Assembly: GCA_965197375.1 (NCBI GenBank)
Contig: CBDAMZ010000010.1
Span: 186,001-250,000 of the forward strand
DNA length: 64,000 nt
Direction: 5' to 3'
From: CBDAMZ01 sp965197375
GTDB taxonomy: Bacteria; Acidobacteriota; Vicinamibacteria; Vicinamibacterales; UBA8438
Below are positions 18,126-26,209 of this stretch, in pieces (positions within the stretch are counted from its first letter, which is position 1; every line of letters begins with the position of its first letter). Position numbers and translations under genes: made by a program. The notes beneath the pieces are model-generated. The model had not been told where the DNA came from. It ran no database searches and worked only from the letters and a program-made list of their open reading frames with translations.

Positions 18126-19289
18126 ATGCGAGCCATGAAGCGCGTGACGCGACGGTACCACGCTCGTGCGTTGGCCGTCGCCGCATGTTGCGCCGCGTCG
18201 TCGATCATTGTGTCTGCCCTGGCACAACCCACACGACGGGCTACAACAATCGAAGCCCTGGTCCTTTACCCCGTCTTTTTCCACGGTAAGGAAGTTGTAT
18301 TCCGCGCCGAGGCCGTCGGCGAGCACGTGCTGACTTGGCTGGTCGATGACACCGTCAGAATCCTCGCGATCGACATCCCGCCACCGGTCGAAGGTACCCG
18401 TGAATGGCTCGAAATCATCGGAACGTTCTACGACGTCGGCCGGCTGGAAAAAACCGATCCGCGGGTGGCCGACCTCCCGATCGAGCGGCTCTCCGATCAA
18501 CTCCTGCACAAGCCGTGGCCCGGGGTCGGCGAACTCCCACTCGTCATTGCTACCTCGTGGCGCCAAGCCCGCGAGCCACGCGCCACGACCCTACGAAATA
18601 TTGCCTTGGAGCCAAAACGCTACCTCAATCAGGACGTGACCGTCACAGGCCGCTTTCGCGGACTGAACCTCTACGGCGACCTGCCGAAAGCGCCCGATGA
18701 AAATCGATCGAATTTTGTGTTGGTCTCGGCGAACGCGGCCGTTTGGGTCGTCGGGAAAGAACCTAAGGGCAAGGGTTTCGAGTTGGACGTGCTCGCGCGT
18801 GTGGACACCGGCCGGTGGCTCGAAGTGACTGGACGTATCCGCGTCGACGAAGCCATGGTCCTGGTCGAAGCTGGAACGATCGGCTTGGCCGAGCCGGCCA
18901 CAGCACCAGAACCTACTCCCGTAGCCATCGAAACCCGTCAGATGCCACCGCCAGAAGTTATTTTCTCTGCGCCACTTCTCGGCGATGTTGATGTTGCTCG
19001 AGACACAACCGTTCGTGTGCAATTTTCACGAGACATCGATCCTGATTCTTTCGACGGGCGAGTCCAAATCAGCTACACCGACAGCAAATCAGCACAGCCA
19101 AGCGAGCCCGACCCGCCCACGTTGGCCTTCGAGGTCGAGTACCGTGTGCTCAACCGTGTGCTCGAGATCCGCTTTGTAGACGAACTCGATCGGTTTCGCG
19201 CATTGAACGTGGAGCTACTCGAGGGGATCACAGCCACCGACGGAACGCCGCTCAACTCGTGGACACTTGCGTTCTCCACGGGCGGCTAG
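18126..19289 (+). CDS. exported protein with C-terminal Big_5/Ig-like domain
   Basis: About 387 residues from the ATG at 18126 (a second ATG at 18135 is equally good). A signal peptide with a basic start and an Ala-rich hydrophobic core ends near ALAQ. The middle part resembles an OB-fold-like nucleotide or ligand barrel (repeated VTVTGRF and LEVTGRI strands), but I cannot name a family. A Pro-rich linker precedes a C-terminal Big_5-type domain (VDVARDTTVRVQFSRDIDPDSF) as seen in cell-surface proteins. It is divergent from rex. Function unknown, probably periplasmic or surface-exposed. Confidence 0.7.
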   Translation: MRAMKRVTRRYHARALAVAACCAASSIIVSALAQPTRRATTIEALVLYPVFFHGKEVVFRAEAVGEHVLTWLVDDTVRILAIDIPPPVEGTREWLEIIGTFYDVGRLEKTDPRVADLPIERLSDQLLHKPWPGVGELPLVIATSWRQAREPRATTLRNIALEPKRYLNQDVTVTGRFRGLNLYGDLPKAPDENRSNFVLVSANAAVWVVGKEPKGKGFELDVLARVDTGRWLEVTGRIRVDEAMVLVEAGTIGLAEPATAPEPTPVAIETRQMPPPEVIFSAPLLGDVDVARDTTVRVQFSRDIDPDSFDGRVQISYTDSKSAQPSEPDPPTLAFEVEYRVLNRVLEIRFVDELDRFRALNVELLEGITATDGTPLNSWTLAFSTGG

Positions 19290-19339
19290 CATCCCACCCC
19301 ACAGGACAAGGAGCTCAGTCGTTGAAGAATCAATATATG

Positions 19340-19370
19340 AAAAAGCCCGACCCAGCTAGGCCGGATCGGG
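19340..19370 (-). terminator. Rho-independent terminator of carD
   Basis: Read on the minus strand, an 8-bp stem (CCCGATCC with GGGTCGGG, one T-G pair) closes a 9-base loop and is followed by C and five Ts. It lies 68 bases after the carD stop and between two convergent genes. Confidence 0.8.
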
Positions 19371-19437
19371 ACCATCCGTGCACCCCGTTAAACCGCCGGC
19401 CAGCGAGCTAGTATTCCGTCCTCGTCCCTTACAAAAA

Positions 19438-20028
19438 CTAGGACGCGCGAGCTGCTCGGCGACCCGATGTGCGAGACGAGCCTTTCTTGACCTTGGTAAC
19501 CTTCGCAACTTTTGTTTTCGCGAGCTTCCGATCCCGGTTAACAAGACAGCGGTCGAGTGCTTTGTCCACACGCTGCTCAACTGCCTCAGCACTCTCATTC
19601 ATCACCTCGGACATCTCCGAGATAACGAGGAACCTAGCCCGGTCGAGCATCCGCTTCTCGCGAAACGATAGGGTTTTTGACTTGCTCAGAAAATTGAGGT
19701 TCTTGAGGACGTCAACAACGTCATAGATAGAACCGGTTCGCATCTTGTCCGAGTTATCCTTGAAGCGCCCCTTCCAATTCTGGTGACTGTCAATCTTGCC
19801 GCTCCCAAGGAGCGTGAACAGCTTCTTCACCTCGTGGTCACCAATGGCGTGACGCACGCCGACCCACTCGATGTTATCTACCGGCACCAGCACCGTCGTG
19901 TCGCTGGCCGCCAGCCGAAGGGAATAAAACCCACACGTCGTACCGAGAATCGTCTTAGTCTCGATCCGTTCAACCACACCAAGACCGTGATTCGGGTAAA
20001 TGACCTTGTCGCCGATCTCAAGTTGCAA
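19438..20028 (-). CDS. carD: CarD family transcriptional regulator
   Basis: The CarD/TRCF RNA-polymerase-interaction domain begins with the family's usual opening, GDKVIYPNHGLGVVE. The C-terminal helical DNA-binding region contains LSFREKRMLDRAR, and the last 30 residues are a Lys/Arg-rich tail. The TTG at 20028 preceded by GGGGGG gives 196 residues and places the conserved opening at residue 5; in-frame ATGs at 20094 and further upstream would add residues without family support. CarD binds RNA polymerase beta and stabilises open complexes at rRNA and other promoters. An IS element lies 165 bases upstream, inside what should be its promoter region. Confidence 0.88.
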   Translation of the reverse strand: MQLEIGDKVIYPNHGLGVVERIETKTILGTTCGFYSLRLAASDTTVLVPVDNIEWVGVRHAIGDHEVKKLFTLLGSGKIDSHQNWKGRFKDNSDKMRTGSIYDVVDVLKNLNFLSKSKTLSFREKRMLDRARFLVISEMSEVMNESAEAVEQRVDKALDRCLVNRDRKLAKTKVAKVTKVKKGSSRTSGRRAARAS

Positions 20029-20192
20029 CGTTACCCCCCAAGGAAAGACGAACCGTTTAAATTGGGAGTGCCACTGAGGGTGAAGCACTGCCATTGTAAG
20101 CGATCCAAGCTTCTGAAGCAACCCAGAACCCACACAGAATGAGTAAGTTGCCAGATTTTTAGAGAATCCTCGCATCACGTGTAACCCTGTTG

Positions 20193-20219
20193 TGAATCGT
20201 ACCGGGTTTCTCGGAGACC
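20193..20219 (+). repeat. IS terminal inverted repeat (orfB end)
   Basis: 27 bases identical to the reverse complement of 21450-21476. The flanking GTTG at 20189-20192 is one copy of the target duplication. Confidence 0.93.
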
Positions 20220-20231
20220 GAATGCGTTGAA

Positions 20232-21120
20232 TCAGGCCACCTCAGCCTGCTCATAGTACTGCGCCTCGAACTCTGCTGGTGGAATGTCCCCGAGCGGCCC
20301 CAACAGTCGTCGTGTGTTGAACCAGTCCACCCACGTCAAGGTGGCGAACTCCACGGCCTCGAGGGTGCGCCACGGGCCCTTCCGTCGAATCGCCTCCGTC
20401 TTGTACAAGCCGATCACCGATTCGGCGAGGGCATTGTCATAGGCATCGCCTTGGCTGCCGACCAACGGCGCGATGCCGGCGTCCACGAGGCGATCCGTGT
20501 ACCGCATCGAGAGATATTGCGACCCGGCATCACTGTGATGTACGAGGCCGGTGAGGGCGTCGCCCCGGCGGGCGTAGATCGCCTGCTCCACCGCATCCAG
20601 CACAAAGTCCGTGCGCATGGAGGCCGACACCCGCCAGCCCACAATGCGTCGCGCAAGCACGTCGATGACGAACGCGACGTAGCCAAAGCCGCCCCAGGGT
20701 GCGACGTACGTGAAATCGGAGACCCAGAGCTGATTCGGACGGGTGGCCACGAATCGGCGGTCAACGAGGTCCACCGGGCGACCGCCCTCACCGGCGTGGG
20801 TCGTGGTGACCCAGGCCCGGCCCCGGCAAGGCCCATCGCGCGCATCAGGCGCGCCACGGTGCAGCGCGCCACGCGGACGCCGTCCCGTCGCAGCTGCTTC
20901 CAGACTTTCCGGGGGCCGTAGACCTGCTGGTGCGCGTCATAGACCCGCTGAATCTCGACGCGGAGCTGACCGTCGCGCTGCGCCCGTGCGGACCGGCGCG
21001 TCGGATGTGTCCGTCCGCTGGTGCCGATGGCGATGAGTCCGTCGACGGGGCGATCGGCAGCACGGCGCAGATCGGCTCGACCCCGACCACGGCGCGATGG
21101 TCGGCGATGAACTGGACCAT
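20232..21120 (-). pseudogene. IS3-type transposase orfB, disrupted by frameshifts
   Basis: The integrase protein is spread over three frames. The first piece runs from MVQFIADHRAV (21120) to about 21040. The second carries EIQRVYDAHQQVYGPRKVW and MRAMGLAG (about 20980-20830). The third has the DDE core from VDLVDRRFVATRPNQLWVSDFTY to the stop at 20232. D, D and E are visible in SDFTY, HHSDAGSQYLS and LAESVIGLYKTE. At least two single-base indels beyond the programmed orfA-orfB shift are needed, so this copy should not make active transposase unless they are sequence errors. Confidence 0.82.
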
Positions 21121-21425
21121 CGTGGCGACGTCCTCCGGCGGTCGCGCTCCGCCTGGGCGAAATACGCGAACGCTTTCCGCAGGATCTCATTCGCCCGCTT
21201 CAGCTCCTTCAACCGCTCCCGCTCGCTCGTCGTCAGGCCCGGCCGATGCCCAGCATCACGCTGCGCCTGCCGCACCCACTTCCGCAGCGTCTCCGCCGTG
21301 CAGCCGAGCTTCGGCGCCACCGACTGCAGCACCGCCCACTCTGAGGCGTGGGCCTCCCGGTACTCCTCGACCATCCGGACGGCACGTTCGCGCACTTCCG
21401 GAGAAAACCGACTGGGACGTCCCAT
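20937..21425 (-). CDS. IS3-type transposase orfA
   Basis: The ATG at 21425 opens a helix-turn-helix protein typical of OrfA: RFSPEVRERAVRMVEEYRE, then LGCTAETLRKWVRQAQRD, and a leucine-zipper-like ERLKELKRANEILRKA. Recognisable homology ends near 21125. The frame happens to remain open to 20937, but that tail is a shadow of orfB. The change to the orfB frame is -1, as expected for programmed frameshifting in IS3 elements. Confidence 0.85.
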   Translation of the reverse strand: MGRPSRFSPEVRERAVRMVEEYREAHASEWAVLQSVAPKLGCTAETLRKWVRQAQRDAGHRPGLTTSERERLKELKRANEILRKAFAYFAQAERDRRRTSPRWSSSSPTIAPWSGSSRSAPCCRSPRRRTHRHRHQRTDTSDAPVRTGAARRSAPRRDSAGL

Positions 21426-21449
21426 AGCCCCCATCCTCCCAAGCAATGA

Positions 21450-21476
21450 GGTCTCCGAGAAACCCGGTACGATTCA
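21450..21476 (-). repeat. IS terminal inverted repeat (orfA end)
   Basis: 27 bases forming the perfect partner of 20193-20219. The adjacent GTTG at 21477-21480 is the second target-duplication copy. Confidence 0.93.
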
Positions 21477-21688
21477 GTTGATTGATGCGAGTTATGTCGG
21501 GGAACCGAACGATGCGCAGGAGAAATCGATAATCCAAATAATTGGATTTATCCAGTTATTGCCAACGGACCAACATTCTGCACTCAAAAACGACGCATCC
21601 CATTAGACGATTTGGCGCGCCGGGTACTATAAAGTTACGTAGCTCGGCCTATTAGATGCGACTTACTCTCTATCTGGAGGACCTGCGG

Positions 21689-22279
21689 ATGTTTCGACGC
21701 TCGACCGTGGTGACTTTCGGCATTGCACTTGCGGCACTCCTAATCGTCGAGCCATCGGTCGGCTTCGGCCTCGATCACGTAGCGGCGCAAACCCCGCGTA
21801 GCCTAGCACCGTTCGTGCCGACTCCGCAGGATGTCGTGAATCACATGTTGGAGCTGGCAGAGGTGACGGAAAATGACATCGTCTACGACCTAGGATGTGG
21901 CGATGGTCGCATCGTTATCACAGCGGCCCAACGATACGGCGCTCGGGGTGTCGGCATCGATATCGACCCACAGCGCATCGCCGAATCGAACGTGAATGCC
22001 GAGAAAGCGGGGGTTCAGCACCTCGTGCGCTTCATTGAACAGGACGCGATGGAGGCTGATGTCTCGCAAGCGACGGTCGTAACGCTCTATCTATTGTCGT
22101 CGTCCAACATGAAGCTACGACCGATCCTAACCAGTCAGTTGCGCTCGGGCGCACGGATTGTGTCCCACGCGTTTGGCATGGGCGACTGGGAAACCGAACA
22201 GGTCGATCGATTCGAGGATGAACAGGGCAGCATGCGCACCCTCTACTTGTGGCGCCACGACGGAACGGTGCGGCCGTAG
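21689..22279 (+). CDS. apparently exported class I SAM-dependent methyltransferase
   Basis: About 196 residues from the ATG at 21689, which has a GGAGGA ribosome site 7 bases upstream. An in-frame earlier start at 21656 is less likely. The N-terminus reads as a signal peptide (basic FRR, hydrophobic core FGIALAALLIV, then Ala-Gln). The catalytic part starts with VPTPQDVVNHMLELAEV, then motif I VYDLGCGDGRIVI and acidic GIDIDPQ, a Dot1/CcbJ-like arrangement. An exported SAM enzyme would be odd because SAM is cytosolic; the hydrophobic stretch could be a membrane anchor. It ends 11 bases before tRNA-Leu. Confidence 0.75.
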   Translation: MFRRSTVVTFGIALAALLIVEPSVGFGLDHVAAQTPRSLAPFVPTPQDVVNHMLELAEVTENDIVYDLGCGDGRIVITAAQRYGARGVGIDIDPQRIAESNVNAEKAGVQHLVRFIEQDAMEADVSQATVVTLYLLSSSNMKLRPILTSQLRSGARIVSHAFGMGDWETEQVDRFEDEQGSMRTLYLWRHDGTVRP

Positions 22280-22290
22280 GTTTCTTGACT

Positions 22291-22376
22291 GCCGGAGTGG
22301 CGAAATTGGCAGACGCGCTGGACTCAAAATCCAGTGAGGTTCACCCCTCGTGTGGGTTCGAGTCCCACCTCCGGCA
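22291..22376 (+). tRNA. tRNA-Leu (CAA)
   Basis: The acceptor GCCGGAG pairs with CTCCGGC. The anticodon stem CTGGA/TCCAG closes loop CTCAAAA, giving anticodon CAA. A long class II variable arm and T-arm GTGGG-TTCGAGT-CCCAC are present. CCA is not encoded. The accessory, decayed region begins just downstream. Confidence 0.95.
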
Positions 22377-22627
22377 CAACGACTTCAGTGTCTTACAGGT
22401 TAACGTCATTACCCAGCTTTCTTTAGGCTGACAACGAGAAAGTCCACCCCAGGGAATTGACGCCACGAGCCCTCGTAAATCGTACGCCCCGCCCCTGCTG
22501 GGCTACCAAGCGCCAGGCAGATCTTGCCGAAACGCACCGCTGTTGGTCGGCAGCGACGTGAATATGATGGCTGATTTAGCAGTGGGGAAAGAATAAAGAT
22601 TAAACAAAGAACGGCCCATCGTAATCA

Positions 22628-23849
22628 ATGCCTTCGACTGTCTACTCTCATTCTAGGCTCTCCTGTTACGAAAACTGTCCGTTTCAGTACAAGTTGAAGT
22701 ATGTGGACCGAGTCCAGGCAACTCTCGGAACCACCATCGAAGCATTTGTTGGAAGGATGGTTCACGGCTCACTGGAATGGCTGTACAACCTGGCACGCGA
22801 CGGCCGTGTTGCGACCAAGGAAGAGCTAGCGGAAAAGTACCAGGAGTTGTGGGAAGCGGAGTGGAAAAGTGATGTTCGCATCATCAAGAAAGGCCTTAAT
22901 GCCGAACACTACCGGTCTAACGGGCAAACGTGGGTTAAACAGTACTGGGATCGCCACCAGCCTTTCGATCAGGGCACTACTATCGACCTGGAGTGCCGGG
23001 TCCACATAGATCTACCCGGCGGCAGTAAGGCGGTGGGCTACACAGACCGTCTCGAAAAAGTCGGGAACAAACATTTCGCGATACACGACTAGCAAGACAA
23101 GCGGCAAGCTCCCCACGCTGAACGAAACCGAGAATGACCGGCAGCTACCACTCTACATGCCCGGAATCAAGCAGAAGTATCCCGACCTGAAAAAGATCGA
23201 CCTAGTCTGGCATTTTGTACGCTTTAATGAGGACGTGTGGCTACAGCGAACCGATGAACAACTGCAGAAACTCGCTGGGCAGACCACGAAGCTGATCGAG
23301 ACCATCGAGGCTGCGGTAGCAAGTCGGGACCTACCGACGAAGACCAGCGCCCTCTGTGACTAGTGCGAATTCCGCCCCCAATGCCCGGAATTCGCAAACC
23401 TCTACCAGCTAGAGAACAAGGCCGAAACGCCAAAAATTTCGACCGTCACCGCTTCCGAAGCTTCAGCGCTAGTGGATGAGCTCGCATGCCTGAGAGATGA
23501 GAAGCGGCGTGTTATGGGCGAGGTGGATGAACGGGCTGAGGAGATAAGGGAAAAGCTGGCAGCGTACTCGACCGAGACTGGGCATACCTCGATCTACGGT
23601 AACGAATACTACGCCACCGTCTCCACTACCACATCGGTAGACGTCCCAAAAACTAATAGCGGAACCCGGATCGAGCTCGAGGCGGCCCTGAAGACGCTCG
23701 GACTCTGGGAGCAGGTCGACCAGCTCTCATCCAGTAAGCTAAAAAGGCTCGCCGCTTCTGGCGCCTGGACGGATAAACAGCTGGAAGCGATAAATAAATA
23801 TCTAGATCGGAGCGAACATTCCCGGGTTGAGCTGCGTAAAAAAAAGTAG
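22628..23849 (+). pseudogene. PD-(D/E)XK nuclease (RecB/Cas4-like) with Fe-S cysteines, broken
   Basis: The N-terminus YSHSRLSCYENCPFQYKLKYVD, a GYTDRLE aspartate near residue 143 and a catalytic D-x-K (HDYKTSGK after repair) mark a RecB-family nuclease. A cysteine set at CD-x-CEFRPQCPEF would complete an iron-sulfur cluster. Two lesions are visible: an extra G at about 23092 that shifts the frame and creates a TAG, and a second in-frame TAG at 23361 where a Trp or Tyr is usual. Translation downstream is otherwise intact to 23849, including a Glu/Lys-rich helical tail. It is a recently inactivated accessory nuclease or a poorly sequenced one. Confidence 0.8.
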
Positions 23850-23904
23850 CGCACAGGCGCCAACGTCTAGACAGGTTAGCGAAACTAGGTGTCCGAGGTT
23901 TTAT

Positions 23905-24693
23905 ATGCGTAGGAGGAACGTTGGAGCGTATCGAGTCGCGCGAGTCCTACTCCCCTTACTGACGGTACACGTAGGGTCCGGAGTTGCAAATGCTCAGTCG
24001 CCGGCACTGGTGACTGATCGTCCAGATCGGAGCGAGTCGGCCGCGGTTATTGTAAAGGGCATGGTTCAGGTAGAGACAGGATACCTATTCGCCAGTAACA
24101 GCAACGTGAGCCGCTATGAGGCACCTGGCACGCTGTTCAGGATTGGTCTCGGTGGCCAGACAGAACCCCGCATCGGCCACGCGGGTATAACCGGGGAAGA
24201 AGGAAAGCACGGCGCGGGCGACGGTAACCTTGGCGTCAAGGTTAACCTTATCGAACGCACGAATGGTTGGCGGCCAGAGCTTGCAATTCTTGGTGGACTG
24301 TCGCTCCCGACCGGAGATGATGGGTTTTCGAGTGACGGCGTTAACCCGTCGTTCTTGGTCTTACTCGCCTACATACTCTCGCCGGGGCTGTCCCTTGGCT
24401 CAAATGTTGGGGTAGCGTGGGAATCCTCATTAGGGGAAACGGACCGCAATGCATCCGTCGTGTATTCGTTTGTACTTAGCAGTGGACTGACGGATCGCTG
24501 GAGTGCGTTCCTTGAACTGTTCGGCGGTCGGCAAACCGCAGGCACCAACAAGACCAGCATGTCAGTAGACGGCGGATTCACGTTTTTGCTAACAGATCTC
24601 GTCCAACTTGACGCCTACGCCGGTGGCGGTCTACTGGGGCCGGTCGACGATGTATTCGTAGGAACGGGGTTGAGTTTCAGAGTGCCTCGATGA
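23905..24693 (+). CDS. MetA-pathway-of-phenol-degradation-type outer-membrane protein
   Basis: About 262 residues from ATG 23905 with a signal peptide (RRRN start, hydrophobic VLLPLLTVHVG, cleavage after ANAQ). The mature part shows alternating beta-strands and the family opening LVTDRPDRSESA, VQVETGY and LRIGL-like motifs. It ends with GGGLLGPVDDVFVGTGLSFRV, typical of the PF13557 beta-barrel family annotated as transporters. It probably sits in the outer membrane; substrate unknown. It is the only intact gene between the nuclease and FkbM pseudogenes. Confidence 0.75.
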   Translation: MRRRNVGAYRVARVLLPLLTVHVGSGVANAQSPALVTDRPDRSESAAVIVKGMVQVETGYLFASNSNVSRYEAPGTLFRIGLGGQTEPRIGHAGITGEEGKHGAGDGNLGVKVNLIERTNGWRPELAILGGLSLPTGDDGFSSDGVNPSFLVLLAYILSPGLSLGSNVGVAWESSLGETDRNASVVYSFVLSSGLTDRWSAFLELFGGRQTAGTNKTSMSVDGGFTFLLTDLVQLDAYAGGGLLGPVDDVFVGTGLSFRVPR

Positions 24694-24786
24694 GTGCCGA
24701 CGAGACAGAGGTTGGCATTCCACACGGAAAAACGCTGCGTGCACTTTGACTTCTAGGCCGGTTTCAGTGAACGCATCTACTCTATA

Positions 24787-25993
24787 ATGGCACGATCTGA
24801 TTCGTTCTGGCGTAGGCGAGCTGTGAACCTCATCTCTCTACTAAAACACCGGTTGCAGAGCCAACGGGTTTTGCATCTCCACACACGAATAACGCATTAC
24901 CGCCACAGGCTCGTCGACGCTCAGCGAGCTGCGCGACGGTGGAAGACCGAATATGCTAACCAACGGAGTCTAGTCCGAAAACTCCGTGCCCATGTGCTGT
25001 CGATCAAATTTCAGCGAGATCACAGTCGCCGCTATTTACGACGGGTCTTACATCCTACAGTTCTTCAGCAGCTCCTGAGGAGTCGAGCGGCAACGTTTGC
25101 CAGGCGGTCTAATAATTCATTCGCTCGAACCTTAGAGAAGTCTTTCGCTCGGAAATCTTCTAGCTACACGGCTGCCTTGTCCCTCACGCACAAAGCGTTG
25201 ATGGCGAGGGCGGAACAAGTGAACATCAACGGCCTCTCGTGGTGGATCCCGTGTGCTGCCGGCAAGCTAAGCCCGACCCAAAAAGTTAAAGTGCGCGGAT
25301 TTCCATTCAGCACCATTGCTCGGACACGTGAAGTTGCACTTGGCGCCGTTATGCTGGACATCGGTGCGAACATCGGTCTTACCTCTATCCCTCGCGTGCT
25401 CTTGGGGGATTTCCAGTTTGTGTATGCAGCAGAACCAGACCCGGCCAACTACGAGTGCCTCGTTCACAATGCGGTGGAAAACAATCTTCACGGGCGCGTC
25501 TTCCCCGACCAAGCTGCCATAGGGAATCGGGACGGAGAGACCGTCCTGATGCGATCGAAATTCATCGGCGGGCACCGTGTCCTTCCAGAAGGCCATCGAT
25601 CAAAAAATCGCGAACTCGTCACCGTGCCCTGCTACACCCTTGACTCGTGGGTGCAGCGGTTTGCAATCGATCTTAACGAGGTTGCCTTTGTAAAGATCGA
25701 TACACTAAGGATGGGAAGCGCACATTCTTTCACGAGCAACGAGCTTACTCGAACGACGTCACATTGCGTGGCAGCTTGAGATTGAGCCAAAGCTCCTCTA
25801 GTCGTCTGGTGCAACACTGACCCGCCTTTTCGAGATTTTGCAGCACTACATGACTCATTTTATTGATTTAAACTCTGCCGCTCCAGGGCCTCGCAATCGC
25901 CCGGTTAGTGAACTAAGTGCGGCACTTGCGTACGTTGGGGGCGCGAACAAACAGAAAACCGATATTCTCGTCTACCACGCCGGCAGAGACTGA
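24787..25993 (+). pseudogene. FkbM family methyltransferase, broken
   Basis: A basic, helix-rich N-terminal 130 residues precede a SAM-dependent methyltransferase of the FkbM type with LDIGANIGLTSIP and AAEPDPANYECL motifs. The conserved VKIDTQGWEAH motif is interrupted. An extra T near 25707 shifts the frame, and the original frame stops at 25777-25779. Reading the restored frame gives the normal C-terminus (AWQLEIEPKLL, HFIDLN, TDILVYHAG) up to 25993, but with an in-frame TAG at 25799-25801. Such enzymes O-methylate sugars in surface polysaccharides. Base composition is lower in GC than the flanks. Confidence 0.8.
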
Positions 25994-26031
25994 TAACTCC
26001 TGAATTGATTGGCCTGATGTCTGACGCAGTT

Positions 26032-26046
26032 CTTTAGAGTCTAAAG
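26032..26046. repeat. 15-bp palindrome
   Basis: CTTTAGA, a single G, then TCTAAAG: a perfect symmetric element in the spacer downstream of both the FkbM pseudogene and rpoN. It could be an operator or chance. Nothing else is seen between 25994 and 26209. Confidence 0.4.
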
Positions 26047-26209
26047 CCCGCGCTTTGAGGTCCCGAACGTTCAAGCTGCCGACCGGCGAAGCAACGTGCG
26101 ACCGGCCAAGCTGCGTCTTGGATGACTAGAATGGTAACTACTGAAAGTAACGAACTCGCCCGTTTCTCACCTCTGTAAACGCGTGACAGTCCCCCAACTG
26201 CTCCCTCGA

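Larger units (their letters stand above)
20193..21476 (-). mobile_element. IS3-family (IS407-group-like) insertion sequence
   Basis: A 1284-bp element bounded by perfect 27-bp terminal inverted repeats (20193-20219 and 21450-21476) that begin TGAATCGTACC. It is flanked by a 4-bp direct repeat GTTG (20189-20192 and 21477-21480). TG ends, the 4-bp duplication, orfA/orfB in -1 register and a DDE integrase core all fit the IS407 group. It inserted upstream of carD, transcribed in the same direction. Confidence 0.93.
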
